Shown here one piece after another: positions 19,667 to 28,238 of a DNA stretch of 64,000 nt; position 1 is the first letter of the stretch; each line of letters begins with the position of its first letter. The position numbers and the translations under genes were made by a program. A model generated the notes under the pieces. It was not told where the DNA came from. It saw only the letters and a program-made list of their open reading frames with translations, and ran no database searches. Origin of the DNA: Streptomyces sp. DvalAA-43 (lineage in GTDB: Bacteria > Actinomycetota > Actinomycetes > Streptomycetales > Streptomycetaceae); NCBI RefSeq assembly GCF_900091725.1, contig NZ_FMBW01000046.1:45961-109960 (forward strand), in the 5' to 3' direction.

Positions 19667-22194
19667 GCCCCCACCTCCGGTGTGACGTCGGGAGTACCGG
19701 GTGCGGCGGGGCCGATCCGGACCAGGCCGCCGGGCCGGGCGCCGGTGTCGGCCGGAACACCCCGCCCGACGGAGTTCAGCGGCACCCAGACCACCCGGTC
19801 CGGCATGTCGGTGACCTTCAACGGGAAGGCGACGCTGCCCGCCGGGCCGGTGACGGCCAGCAGATCGCCGTCCTTCACACCTGTCTCGGCCGCGGTGGCC
19901 GCGGACAGCCGGGCGACCGCGGCGTGCCGGGTACCGGCCAGCGCCTCGTCGCCCTCCTGGAGCCGGCCCAGGTCGAGCAGCATCCGGTGGCCCGCGAGGA
20001 CCGCCTCGCCGTCCCCGGGCCGGGGCAGCGGCCGCGCCGGCTCGTTCGGTTCGGTGGCGCGCGCGCCGGTCCAGCCGCCGAGCCGGTCCAGCTCACGGCG
20101 TACGGACTTCAGGTCCGGCAGCGCGAAGCGCCCCGCTCCCTCGGCGCCCGCGGCGCGGGTCATCGCGTCGGCCAGCATGTGCAGCACCCGGGCGTCGGTC
20201 GGCGCGAGCGCACGCGTCATCTGCTCGGGCTTCAGCGCGGCCTCGAACATCCGCGCCCGGCCCTCCCAGTCGAGGAAGGTGCCGGACTTCTCGGCCACCG
20301 CGGCGACCGGGAGGACCACATCGGCGCGCTCGGTGACCTCGCTGGGCCGCAGCTCCAGCGAGACCAGGAAGCCGACCTGGTCCAGGGCCTCCAGGGCCCG
20401 TGCCGGGTCCGGCAGGTCCACGGGCTCGACCCCGGCGACGAGCAGCGCGCCCAGTTCGCCGGTGGCCGCGGCCTCGACGATCTGGCCGGTGTCGCGGCCG
20501 AAGCGGGACGGGAGTTCGGCGATGCCCCAGGCGGACGCCACCTCGTCCCTGGCCCGCGGGTCGGTCGCCGGACGGCCGCCGGGCAGCAGCGACGGGAGCG
20601 CGCCCGCCTCCACCGCGCCGCGCTCGCCGGCCCGGCGCGGGATCCACACCAGCGCGGCCCCGGTCGCGGTGGCCGTCCGTACCGCGGCGGTGAGCCCGCC
20701 CGGTACCGCGGCCAGCCGCTCGCCGACCACGATCACGGCGCCCTCGCCGCGCAGCGCCCCGGCCGCCTCGGCTCCTCCGCCGTCGAGCCCGACGCCGCCC
20801 GCGATCGCGTCCAGCCACTCGGTCTCGGTGCCGGGGGCGGCGGGGAGCAGGGTGCCGCCCGCCTTCTCCAGTCCGCGGGTGGCGTGCGAGGCGATGGCGT
20901 AGGTGCGCTGTCCGTGCTTGCGGTGGGCCTTGCGCAGCCGCAGGAAGACGCCGGGCGCCTCCTCCTCCGACTCGAATCCGACCAGCAGCACCGTCGGGGC
21001 CTTCTCCAGCGAGGTGTACGTGACACCCGTGCCGTCCAGGTCCCGGCCGCGCCCGGCGACGTGGGCGGCCAGGAAGTCGGCCTCCTCGCCGCTGTGGACC
21101 CGGGCCCGGAAGTCGACGTCGTTGGTGTCCAGCGCGACCCGGGCGAACTTGCCGTACGCGTAGGCGTCCTCGACGGTCAGCCGGCCGCCGGTGAGCACTC
21201 CGGTCCGGCCGCGCGCGGCGGAGAGACCGGCGGCCGCGGCGGCCAGCGCCTCGGGCCAGCTCGCCGGTTCCAGGACGCCGTCGGTGTTGCGCACCAGCGG
21301 GGTGGTGAGCCGGTCCCGTTGCTGCGCGTAGCGGAAGCCGAAGCGGCCCTTGTCGCAGACCCACTCCTCGTTGACCTCGGGGTCGTTGGCGGCGAGCCGC
21401 CGCATGACCTTGCCGCGCCGGTGGTCGGTGCGGGTCGCGCAGCCGCCCGCGCAGTGCTCGCAGACCGACGGCGAGGAGACCAGGTCGAAGGGGCGGGAAC
21501 GGAATCGGTACGCCGCGGAGGTGAGGGCGCCGACCGGGCAGATCTGGATGGTGTTCCCGGAGAAGTACGACTCGAACGGGTCGCCCTCGCCCGTACCGAC
21601 CTGCTGGAGCGCGCCGCGCTCGATCAGCTCGATCATCGGGTCGCCGGCCACCTGGTTGGAGAACCGGGTGCAGCGCGCGCAGAGCACGCACCGCTCACGG
21701 TCCAGCAGCACCTGGGTGGAGATCGGGACGGGCTTCTCGAACGTGCGCTTCTTGCCGTCGAAGCGGGAGTCGGAGCCGCCGTGCGACATCGCCTGGTTCT
21801 GCAGCGGGCACTCGCCGCCCTTGTCGCAGACCGGGCAGTCCAGCGGGTGGTTGATGAGCAGCAGCTCCATCACACCCTTCTGGGCCTTCTCCGCGACCGG
21901 CGAGGTGAGCTGCGACTTCACCACCATGCCGTCGGTGCAGGTGATGGTGCAGGACGCCATCGGCTTGCGCTGGCCCTCGACCTCGACGATGCACTGGCGG
22001 CAGGCGCCGGCCGGGTCGAGGAGCGGGTGGTCGCAGAAGCGCGGGATCTCGATGCCGAGGAGTTCGGCGGCCCGGATGACCAGGGTGCCCTTGGGCACGC
22101 TGATCTCGATGCCGTCGATGGTCAGCGTGACCAGGTCCTCGGGCGGGATGGCCGCCTCGCCGCCCCCGGAGGGCGCACTCGTGGTGACTGTCAT
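19663..22194 (-). CDS. nuoG: NADH-quinone oxidoreductase subunit G
   Basis: An 843-residue iron-sulfur subunit of the peripheral arm. In order: an N-terminal 2Fe-2S ferredoxin domain (CDHPLLDPAGACRQC), the His-Cys3 cluster N5 region, the CxxCxxCxxxC motif of N4 (CVLCARCTRF onward), and a CxxCxxxC motif (CEHCAGGC) with a later Cys for the extra N7 cluster seen in E. coli and Thermus. The rest is a degenerate molybdopterin-oxidoreductase domain without cofactor function. The ATG at 22194 overlaps the nuoF stop as ATGA. The C-terminal domain is Ala/Gly-rich and less conserved. Confidence 0.96.
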   Translation of the reverse strand: MTVTTSAPSGGGEAAIPPEDLVTLTIDGIEISVPKGTLVIRAAELLGIEIPRFCDHPLLDPAGACRQCIVEVEGQRKPMASCTITCTDGMVVKSQLTSPVAEKAQKGVMELLLINHPLDCPVCDKGGECPLQNQAMSHGGSDSRFDGKKRTFEKPVPISTQVLLDRERCVLCARCTRFSNQVAGDPMIELIERGALQQVGTGEGDPFESYFSGNTIQICPVGALTSAAYRFRSRPFDLVSSPSVCEHCAGGCATRTDHRRGKVMRRLAANDPEVNEEWVCDKGRFGFRYAQQRDRLTTPLVRNTDGVLEPASWPEALAAAAAGLSAARGRTGVLTGGRLTVEDAYAYGKFARVALDTNDVDFRARVHSGEEADFLAAHVAGRGRDLDGTGVTYTSLEKAPTVLLVGFESEEEAPGVFLRLRKAHRKHGQRTYAIASHATRGLEKAGGTLLPAAPGTETEWLDAIAGGVGLDGGGAEAAGALRGEGAVIVVGERLAAVPGGLTAAVRTATATGAALVWIPRRAGERGAVEAGALPSLLPGGRPATDPRARDEVASAWGIAELPSRFGRDTGQIVEAAATGELGALLVAGVEPVDLPDPARALEALDQVGFLVSLELRPSEVTERADVVLPVAAVAEKSGTFLDWEGRARMFEAALKPEQMTRALAPTDARVLHMLADAMTRAAGAEGAGRFALPDLKSVRRELDRLGGWTGARATEPNEPARPLPRPGDGEAVLAGHRMLLDLGRLQEGDEALAGTRHAAVARLSAATAAETGVKDGDLLAVTGPAGSVAFPLKVTDMPDRVVWVPLNSVGRGVPADTGARPGGLVRIGPAAPGTPDVTPEVGA

Positions 22195-23576
22195 GCGTTC
22201 ACCCCCTGGTGAGCGTTCTTGTCGTCGGCCCAGACGGTCGACCTGGCGGGATCGAAGGGGCAGCCCTTGCCCGTGATGTGCTGCTCGTACTCCTCGCGGA
22301 AGTACTTCAGCGAGGAGAAGATCGGCGAGGCGGCGCCGTCGCCGAGGGCGCAGAAGGACTTGCCGTTGATGTTGTCGGCGATGTCGTTCAGCTTGTCGAG
22401 GTCGGACATCTGGCCCTTGCCCGCCTCGATGTCGCGGAGCAACTGGACGAGCCAGTAGGTTCCTTCGCGGCAGGGCGTGCACTTGCCGCAGGACTCGTGG
22501 GCGTAGAACTCGGTCCAGCGGGTGACGGCCCGTACGACGCAGGTCGTCTCGTCGAAGCACTGGAGCGCCTTGGTGCCGAGCATGGATCCGGCGGCGCCGA
22601 CGCCCTCGTAGTCGAGCGGTACGTCGAGGTGGTCGTCGGTGAACATCGGGGTCGACGAGCCGCCCGGGGTCCAGAACTTCAGCCGGTGGCCGGGGCGCAT
22701 GCCGCCGCTCATGTCGAGCAGTTGGCGCAGGGTGATGCCGAGCGGTGCCTCGTACTGACCGGGGCCCGCGACGTGCCCGCTGAGCGAGTACAGCGTGAAG
22801 CCCGGGGACTTCTCGCTGCCCATCGATTTGAACCAGTCCTTGCCCCGGTTCAGGATCGCGGGAACCGAGGCGATGGACTCGACGTTGTTCACCACAGTGG
22901 GGCAGGCGTACAGACCGGCGACCGCGGGGAAGGGGGGTCGCAGCCGGGGCTGGCCACGCCGTCCTTCGAGAGAGTCGAGCAGCGCGGTTTCCTCACCACA
23001 GATGTACGCGCCGGCACCGGCGTGCACCGTGAGTTCCAGATCGAGCCCTGAGCCCAGGATGTTCGTCCCCAGATAGCCCGCCTCGTACGCCTCTCGAACG
23101 GCCTCGTGCAGACGTCGCAGCACGGGGACGACCTCACCGCGGAGATAGATGAACGCGTGCGACGAACGGATCGCGTAACAGGCGATCACGATGCCCTCGA
23201 TGAGGCTGTGCGGGTTGGCGAACAGGAGCGGAATGTCCTTGCAGGTGCCCGGTTCCGATTCGTCGGCGTTGACAACCAGATAGTGCGGTTTGCCGTCTCC
23301 CTGCGGGATGAACTGCCACTTCATCCCGGTGGGGAAGCCCGCGCCGCCGCGGCCGCGCAGGCCTGAGTCCTTGACGTAGGCGATGAGGTCGTCCGGTGCC
23401 ATGGCGAGGGCCTTGCGCAGACCCTCGTAGCCTTCGTGGCGCCGGTAGGTCTCCAGGGTCCAGGATTCCGGCTGGTCCCAGAAGGCGGAGAGGACGGGGG
23501 CGAGCAGTTTCTCGGGGCTGCCCCCGTTTCCGTTGCCGCTTCCGTTGTCGTTGATCTCGGTCGCCAACGTCATCAC
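22191..23576 (-). CDS. nuoF: NADH-quinone oxidoreductase subunit F (NADH, FMN, 4Fe-4S)
   Basis: A 461-residue subunit where NADH is oxidised. GRGGAGFPTGMKW is the nucleotide/FMN site, GAGAYICGEETALL the second FMN region, and ESCGKCTPCREG plus a later Cys hold cluster N3. An N-terminal Asn/Gly-rich stretch (NDNGSGNGNGG) precedes the core. The start is either the GTG at 23576 (overlapping the nuoE stop as GTGA) or the ATG immediately after; a GAGGAGGGGG ribosome site serves both. Confidence 0.97.
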   Translation of the reverse strand: MMTLATEINDNGSGNGNGGSPEKLLAPVLSAFWDQPESWTLETYRRHEGYEGLRKALAMAPDDLIAYVKDSGLRGRGGAGFPTGMKWQFIPQGDGKPHYLVVNADESEPGTCKDIPLLFANPHSLIEGIVIACYAIRSSHAFIYLRGEVVPVLRRLHEAVREAYEAGYLGTNILGSGLDLELTVHAGAGAYICGEETALLDSLEGRRGQPRLRPPFPAVAGLYACPTVVNNVESIASVPAILNRGKDWFKSMGSEKSPGFTLYSLSGHVAGPGQYEAPLGITLRQLLDMSGGMRPGHRLKFWTPGGSSTPMFTDDHLDVPLDYEGVGAAGSMLGTKALQCFDETTCVVRAVTRWTEFYAHESCGKCTPCREGTYWLVQLLRDIEAGKGQMSDLDKLNDIADNINGKSFCALGDGAASPIFSSLKYFREEYEQHITGKGCPFDPARSTVWADDKNAHQGVNA

Positions 23577-24427
23577 TCCCCCTCCTCGGCTGTCGGGCCG
23601 GACGGGTGGTCCGGATCGGAGGCCGAGGTCTGCTGCGGTGCGTCGTGCGAGCTGAGGTGCTCGGACGGCGACGGGTCGTGGGGCCGGCCGCCGCGCGGGC
23701 TTTCACCGCGCGGGGCGACGACGCGCGGGTGCGGCTCCTCGCCCTTGGCCAGCCGGAGGCCGATCAGCGAGGCGGGGCCCGCGCCGCCGGAGGCCTCGAC
23801 GGCACCGGGGCGCTCGTCGGGGAAGCCGGCCAGGATCCGGGCGGTCTCCTTGTACGAGCAGAGCGGGGCGCCGCGGGTGGGTTCGACGGTGCGCCCGGCG
23901 ATCAGTTCGTCGACCAGGTGGGTCGCGCTCTCGGGCGTCTGGTTGTCGAAGAACTCCCAGTTGACCATCACCACGGGGGCGAAGTCGCAGGCCGCGTTGC
24001 ACTCGATGTGTTCGAGGGTGATCTTCCCGTCCTCGGTCGTCTCGTCGTTGCCGACGCCGAGGTGCTCCTTGAGCCGGTCGAAGATGGCGTCGCCGCCCAT
24101 CACCGCGCACAGCGTGTTGGTGCAGACACCGACCTGGTAGTCGCCGCCGGCCCTGCGCCGGTACATCGTGTAGAAGGTGGCGACCGCGGTGACCTCGGCG
24201 GTGGTGAGGCCGAGCAGTTCGGCGCAGAACGCCATGCCCGTACGGGAGACGTAGCCCTCCTCGGACTGCACCAGGTGCAGCAGGGGCAGCAGGGCGGAAC
24301 GGCTGTCGGGGTAGCGGGCGATCACCTCCTTCGCGTCCGCTTCGAGCCTGGCGCGCACCTCGGCCGGGTAGGCGGGGGCGGGGAGCTGCGGCATCCCCAG
24401 ACTGACTTCCTGACGTGCTTCGGTCAC
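23573..24427 (-). CDS. nuoE: NADH-quinone oxidoreductase subunit E (2Fe-2S)
   Basis: A 284-residue subunit carrying 2Fe-2S cluster N1a with four cysteines: Cys102 and Cys107 (CTNTLC) and Cys143 and Cys147 (CNAAC). The thioredoxin-like core ends near 200; about 80 further residues, acidic and Pro/Gly-rich, form a tail absent from E. coli NuoE (166 residues). The GTG at 24427 is chosen because it overlaps the nuoD stop as GTGA and similarity begins there. It pairs with NuoF. Confidence 0.96.
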   Translation of the reverse strand: MTEARQEVSLGMPQLPAPAYPAEVRARLEADAKEVIARYPDSRSALLPLLHLVQSEEGYVSRTGMAFCAELLGLTTAEVTAVATFYTMYRRRAGGDYQVGVCTNTLCAVMGGDAIFDRLKEHLGVGNDETTEDGKITLEHIECNAACDFAPVVMVNWEFFDNQTPESATHLVDELIAGRTVEPTRGAPLCSYKETARILAGFPDERPGAVEASGGAGPASLIGLRLAKGEEPHPRVVAPRGESPRGGRPHDPSPSEHLSSHDAPQQTSASDPDHPSGPTAEEGE

Positions 24428-25746
24428 CGGTCGACGCCTCCCATCACGGGGTCGATGGACGCGACGGCGACGATGACGTCGGCGACCTGGCCGCCCTCGC
24501 ACATCGCCGCCATGGCCTGGAGGTTGGTGAAGGACGGGTCGCGGAAGTGGACCCGGTAGGGGCGGGTGCCGCCGTCCGAGACGACGTGCACACCGAGTTC
24601 GCCCTTGGGCGACTCGACCGCGGTGTACGCCTGTCCGGCCGGGACCCGGAAGCCCTCGGTCACCAGCTTGAAGTGGTGGATCAGGGCCTCCATGGAGGTG
24701 CCCATGATCTTCTTGATGTGGTCGAGCGAATTGCCGAGTCCGTCCGGGCCGAGCGCGAGCTGGGCCGGCCAGGCGATCTTCTTGTCGGCGACCATCACCG
24801 GACCGGGCGCGAGGCGGTCGATGCACTGCTCGACGATCCGCAGCGACTGGCGCATCTCCTCCAGGCGGACGAGGAAGCGGCCGTAGGCGTCGCAGCTGTC
24901 GGCGGTGGGAACGTCGAACTCGTAGTTCTCGTACCCGCAGTAGGGGTCGGTCTTGCGCAGGTCGTGCGGGAGTCCGGCGGAGCGCAGCATCGGTCCGGTG
25001 ACGCCGAGCGCCATGCAGCCGGTCAGGTCGAGATAGCCGACGTCCTGCATACGGGCCTTGAAGATGGGGTTGCCGGTGGCGAGCTTGTCGTACTCCGGCA
25101 GGTTCTTCTTCATGGTCTTCACGAACTCGCGCAGCTGGTCGATCGCGCCGGGCGGCAGGTCCTGGGCGAGTCCGCCGGGGCGGATGAACGCGTGGTTCAT
25201 GCGCAGGCCGGTGATCAGCTCGAAGAGATCGAGAACGAGTTCACGGTCACGGAAGCCGTAGATCATGATCGTGGTGGCGCCGAGCTCCATGCCGCCGGTG
25301 GCGATGCACACCAGGTGCGAGGAGATCCGGTTGAGCTCCATCAGGAGCACGCGCAGGACGCTGGCCCGGTCGGGGATCTGGTCCTCGATGCCGAGGAGCT
25401 TCTCGACGCCCAGGCAGTACGCCGCCTCGTTGAAGAAGGGCGTCAGGTAGTCCATGCGCGTGACGAAGGTGGTGCCCTGGGTCCAGTTCCGGAATTCGAG
25501 GTTCTTCTCGATGCCGGTGTGGAGGTAGCCGATGCCGCAGCGGGCCTCGGTGACGGTCTCGCCGTCGATCTCCAGGATCAGCCGCAGCACGCCGTGCGTG
25601 GAGGGGTGCTGGGGGCCCATGTTGACGATGATGCGCTCGTCGTCGGACTTGACCGCGGACTCGACGACCTCGTCCCAGTCGCCGCCGGTGACTGTATATA
25701 CAGTCCCCTCGGTCGTCGCCCGGGGCGTTGCGTGGGGAGTAGACAT
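24424..25746 (-). CDS. nuoD: NADH-quinone oxidoreductase subunit D (quinone site)
   Basis: A 440-residue 49-kDa-type subunit related to the large subunit of NiFe hydrogenases. NMGPQHPSTHGVLRL is the quinone-site beta-hairpin with the conserved His pair. RPGGLAQDLP, then MEALIHHFKLVTEG and ESPKGELGVHVVSDG, are family blocks. An N-terminal stretch of about 35 residues before the core is Thr-rich, and its codons contain a perfect 16-base palindrome (see separate entry). The ATG at 25746 shares one base with the nuoC stop (TGATG). Confidence 0.97.
   Translation of the reverse strand: MSTPHATPRATTEGTVYTVTGGDWDEVVESAVKSDDERIIVNMGPQHPSTHGVLRLILEIDGETVTEARCGIGYLHTGIEKNLEFRNWTQGTTFVTRMDYLTPFFNEAAYCLGVEKLLGIEDQIPDRASVLRVLLMELNRISSHLVCIATGGMELGATTIMIYGFRDRELVLDLFELITGLRMNHAFIRPGGLAQDLPPGAIDQLREFVKTMKKNLPEYDKLATGNPIFKARMQDVGYLDLTGCMALGVTGPMLRSAGLPHDLRKTDPYCGYENYEFDVPTADSCDAYGRFLVRLEEMRQSLRIVEQCIDRLAPGPVMVADKKIAWPAQLALGPDGLGNSLDHIKKIMGTSMEALIHHFKLVTEGFRVPAGQAYTAVESPKGELGVHVVSDGGTRPYRVHFRDPSFTNLQAMAAMCEGGQVADVIVAVASIDPVMGGVDR
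25690..25705. promoter_or_regulatory. Perfect 16-base palindrome inside the 5' end of nuoD
   Basis: GACTGTATATACAGTC is exactly self-complementary and lies about 42-57 bases into nuoD, encoding Thr-Val-Tyr-Thr-Val with codons rare in Streptomyces (GTA, TAT, ACA). Such an AT-rich perfect palindrome is unexpected in coding DNA of this composition and looks like a regulator or architectural-protein site, or a selected mRNA hairpin. No regulator is known to me for it. Confidence 0.45.
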
Positions 25747-26471
25747 CAGGAGTACGACCTCCGCTGGTCCGGAGCCGGGATCTGGGCGCCCTTGTACTCG
25801 ACGGCGATGCCGCCGAGCGGGTAGTCCTTGCGCTGCGGGAAGCCCTGCCAGTCGTCCGGCATCATGATCCGGGTGAGGGCGGGGTGCCCGTCGAAGACGA
25901 GCCCGAAGAAGTCGTAGGTCTCGCGCTCGTGCCAGTCGTTGGTCGGGTAGACCGCGACGAGGGACGGGATGTGCGGATCGCTGTCCGGGGCCGACACCTC
26001 CAGCCGGATCAGCCGGCCGTGCGTGAGCGAGCGCAGGTGGTAGACGGCGTGCAGCTCACGGCCCTTGTCGCCGAGGAAGTGGACGCCGCTCACCCCCGTA
26101 CAGAGCTCGAAGCGCAGCGCCGGGTCGTCGCGCAGGGTCTGTGCGACCCGGACGAGGTGCTCGCGGGCGATGTGGAAGGTCAGCTCGCCGCGGTCGACGA
26201 CGGTCTTCTCGATGGCGTTCGCGGGGAGCAGGTCCTGCTCCTCCAGGGCCCCTTCGAGCTCGTCGGCGACTTCGTCGAACCAGCCGCCGTACGGGCGGGA
26301 CGTGGCGCCCGGCAGGGTCACGGTGCGGACGAGGCCGCCGTAGCCGGAGGTGTCGCCACCGTTGTTGGCGCCGAACATGCCCTTGCGTACGCCGATGACC
26401 TCGCCGGTGTCCGCGCGCGGGGCGGGCACACCGTTGTCGCGCTGTTCGTCGTGGTGGTCGTTCCCGCTCAT
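25746..26471 (-). CDS. nuoC: NADH-quinone oxidoreductase subunit C
   Basis: A 241-residue 30-kDa-type subunit of the peripheral arm. The conserved core includes ELCTGVSGVHFLGDKGRELH, then YPTNDWHERETYDFFGLVFDGH and RIMMPDDWQGFPQRKDYPLGG. About 60 residues precede the core and begin His/Asp-rich (SGNDHHDEQRD). The ATG at 26471 overlaps the nuoB stop as ATGA. It is a separate protein here, not fused to NuoD as in E. coli. Confidence 0.96.
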   Translation of the reverse strand: MSGNDHHDEQRDNGVPAPRADTGEVIGVRKGMFGANNGGDTSGYGGLVRTVTLPGATSRPYGGWFDEVADELEGALEEQDLLPANAIEKTVVDRGELTFHIAREHLVRVAQTLRDDPALRFELCTGVSGVHFLGDKGRELHAVYHLRSLTHGRLIRLEVSAPDSDPHIPSLVAVYPTNDWHERETYDFFGLVFDGHPALTRIMMPDDWQGFPQRKDYPLGGIAVEYKGAQIPAPDQRRSYS

Positions 26472-27022
26472 CGCAGCAGCCCCTTCATCTCGATCAGGGG
26501 CAGTGCCTTGAGCGCCGCGTCCTCCGCCTCGCGGGCGGCCTCCTCCGCGTTGACCCCGAGCTTGGAGCCCTGGATCTTCTGGTGGAGCTTGAGGATCGCG
26601 TCCATCAGCATCTCGGGCCGCGGCGGACAACCCGGCAAATAGATGTCAACCGGAACAATATGATCAACACCCTGAACAATGGCGTAATTGTTGAACATTC
26701 CACCCGATGATGCGCAAACACCCATGGAGATCACCCACTTGGGGTTGGGCATCTGGTCGTAGACCTGCCGCAGGACGGGAGCCATCTTCTGGCTGACCCG
26801 TCCTGCCACGATCATCAGATCCGCCTGCCGCGGCGATCCGCGGAAGACCTCCATCCCGAAACGGGCCAGGTCGTAACGCCCGGCCCCGGTCGTCATCATC
26901 TCGATGGCGCAACAGGCGAGGCCGAAGGTGGCGGGGAAGACGGAGGACTTCCGCACCCATCCGGCGGCCTGCTCGACAGTGGTCAGAACGAAGCCGCTGG
27001 GCAGCTTCTCTTCGAGTCCCAT
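26468..27022 (-). CDS. nuoB: NADH-quinone oxidoreductase subunit B (cluster N2)
   Basis: A 184-residue subunit holding the 4Fe-4S cluster N2 that reduces quinone. Its ligands are the adjacent Cys37-Cys38 (LACCAIE), Cys103 and Cys132 (LPGCPPRPE). Length and core are normal. The codons for about residues 102-132 are unusually A/T-ending (for example ATT, GTT, GAT, CAT, TAT, TTG), quite unlike the rest of the operon. GAGGGG precedes the ATG. Only 18 bases separate it from nuoA. Confidence 0.97.
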   Translation of the reverse strand: MGLEEKLPSGFVLTTVEQAAGWVRKSSVFPATFGLACCAIEMMTTGAGRYDLARFGMEVFRGSPRQADLMIVAGRVSQKMAPVLRQVYDQMPNPKWVISMGVCASSGGMFNNYAIVQGVDHIVPVDIYLPGCPPRPEMLMDAILKLHQKIQGSKLGVNAEEAAREAEDAALKALPLIEMKGLLR

Positions 27023-27040
27023 GGTGTGCCCCTCAGCCCC

Positions 27041-27400
27041 TCAGTCCCATTCCAGGCCGCCGCGACGCCACACATACGCGTAGGCGACGAAGACGGTGAG
27101 CACGAAGAGCAGCATCTCCACGAGCCCGAAGATCCCCAGGGCGTCGAAGGTGACCGCCCAGGGATAGAGGAAGACGATCTCGATGTCGAAGACGATGAAG
27201 AGCATCGCCGTCAGGTAGTACTTGATGGGGAAGCGGCCGCCTCCGGCCGGCGTGGGTGTGGGTTCGATACCGCACTCGTACGCTTCGAGCTTTGCCCGGT
27301 TGTAGCGCTTGGGGCCGATAAGCGTGGCCATGACCACGGAGAAGATCGCAAACCCTGCCCCGAGGGCGCCGAGCACGAGGATGGGCGCGTAGGCATTCAC
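27041..27400 (-). CDS. nuoA: NADH-quinone oxidoreductase subunit A
   Basis: A 119-residue, three-helix membrane subunit and the first gene of the fourteen-gene nuo operon. The conserved cytosolic loop contains KLEAYECGIEP with the conserved Cys, followed by FPIKYYLTAMLFIVFDIEIVFLYPWA. The GTG at 27400 is chosen over an upstream ATG because AAGGAG lies eight bases before it and the length then equals the family's. A Rex-type operator lies about 80 bases upstream of the start. Confidence 0.96.
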   Translation of the reverse strand: MNAYAPILVLGALGAGFAIFSVVMATLIGPKRYNRAKLEAYECGIEPTPTPAGGGRFPIKYYLTAMLFIVFDIEIVFLYPWAVTFDALGIFGLVEMLLFVLTVFVAYAYVWRRGGLEWD

Positions 27401-27480
27401 GCTCCTCGCTCCTTCCAGTCGTCCTTGACCGTTGGACCGCATCGGGCGACCGGCTCACCGCCTCACCAAGATCGTGCACA

Positions 27481-27496
27481 TGTGAGGCAGTTCACA
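27481..27496 (-). promoter_or_regulatory. Rex operator upstream of nuoA
   Basis: TGTGAGGCAGTTCACA is an inverted repeat differing at one arm position from the Rex operator consensus of Streptomyces (TGTGAAC-N3-TTCACA type). Rex is a redox repressor that leaves DNA when the NADH/NAD+ ratio rises, and nuo is a known Rex target in S. coelicolor. The site lies 81 bases before the nuoA start codon, a proper place for repression. I see no second copy in the window. Confidence 0.8.
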
Positions 27497-27531
27497 AGCC
27501 CGACTGCCCCGCATCCTATGCCCGCCATCCT

Positions 27532-28108
27532 GTGATCTGCGACACGGGGTACGCCAACGTCTTTGTGATCTCCACCACCTGACGAAGGATCATGAAGTCG
27601 GATGAGCGGTGATCTTCACACGCGAAGCGGCCGAGTGATCACGAGACGTGACATCTGATGCTGTTACCGCTGGTCAAACGGCTGTTGCCCTATCAAGAGA
27701 TGGCCATACCAAGCAAATTGGCGATGGACACCCCTGGGTGATAAGAGAACCACCACTCTCCGGGCCCGATCGCCCGTCCCGGCCCGCCCGGCCTCGCCGC
27801 CCTCCGGCCACCCGGCCCCGCCTGCCCCATCCGGACCGATCGAGCTCACCCGGGAGAGTGCGCCACGAGGAGCGAAGTGGACACTCGGCGACATTTACGA
27901 TCATCTGCGCGAACGGGGCATCTCCCCTCGCCCACCGCCACCTTGGGGTCGTGGCGCATAACCGCCCCTCACACACCGATCACACTGTGACCTGCATCAC
28001 TCCACTACGGGCTCCATAAAAGCGGGCTTGGCCATCGGCGTGAACGGATGGTAAGCGGCGGGCAATTCGGGCGTATTGCCAAAAGCCCGTGATCACAGCG
28101 GTGATCAG
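27532..28108. repeat. Scattered GTGATC / GATCAC motif cluster
   Basis: GTGATC occurs at 27532, 27565, 27609, 27635, 28089 and 28101, and its complement at 27979. The copies at 27635 and 28089 are the full palindrome GTGATCAC, and 28089/28101 form a close direct repeat (GTGATCA, five bases, GTGATCA). The density suggests binding sites for one regulator of the divergent nuo and NlpC/P60 promoters; the regulator is unknown. Confidence 0.4.
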
Positions 28109-28238
28109 GTGTGCCCGTTTTGCCCGTTACGGCGTCAATAAGGGCTCCCGGAAAGCGGATTCACAGATTCCGGACGTAACTGTGTCGCAACACACGTTTC
28201 TTGATGGGAGCCCCGAGGCCCTGATAGCGCTAGTACCC

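Larger units (their letters stand above)
27401..28238. other. Gene-free regulatory region between nuoA and the NlpC/P60 gene
   Basis: This 838-base divergent region is distinctly less GC-rich than the genes beside it. Open frames exist in it but none has a ribosome site plus Streptomyces-like codon use, so I call no gene. It holds the Rex-type operator (27481-27496), at least seven copies of GTGATC or its complement, two of them as GTGATCAC, and must hold the promoters of both the nuo operon and the NlpC/P60 gene. A possible minus-strand -10 (TAGGAT, 27513-27518) lies just upstream of the Rex site, without a good -35. Confidence 0.6.

Noticed and set aside
27648..28019. Open frames of about 75-125 codons on both strands in the nuoA-NlpC/P60 gap
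   Set aside because: No ribosome sites, poor third-position GC and no recognisable domain. One further frame (27659-27958), whose end reads WTLGDIYDHLRERGISP, looks protein-like but has no ATG or GTG start.
27900..28238. c-di-AMP (ydaO-type) riboswitch before the NlpC/P60 gene
   Set aside because: Such riboswitches often precede wall-hydrolase genes in Streptomyces, but the conserved core sequence blocks are not visible here.
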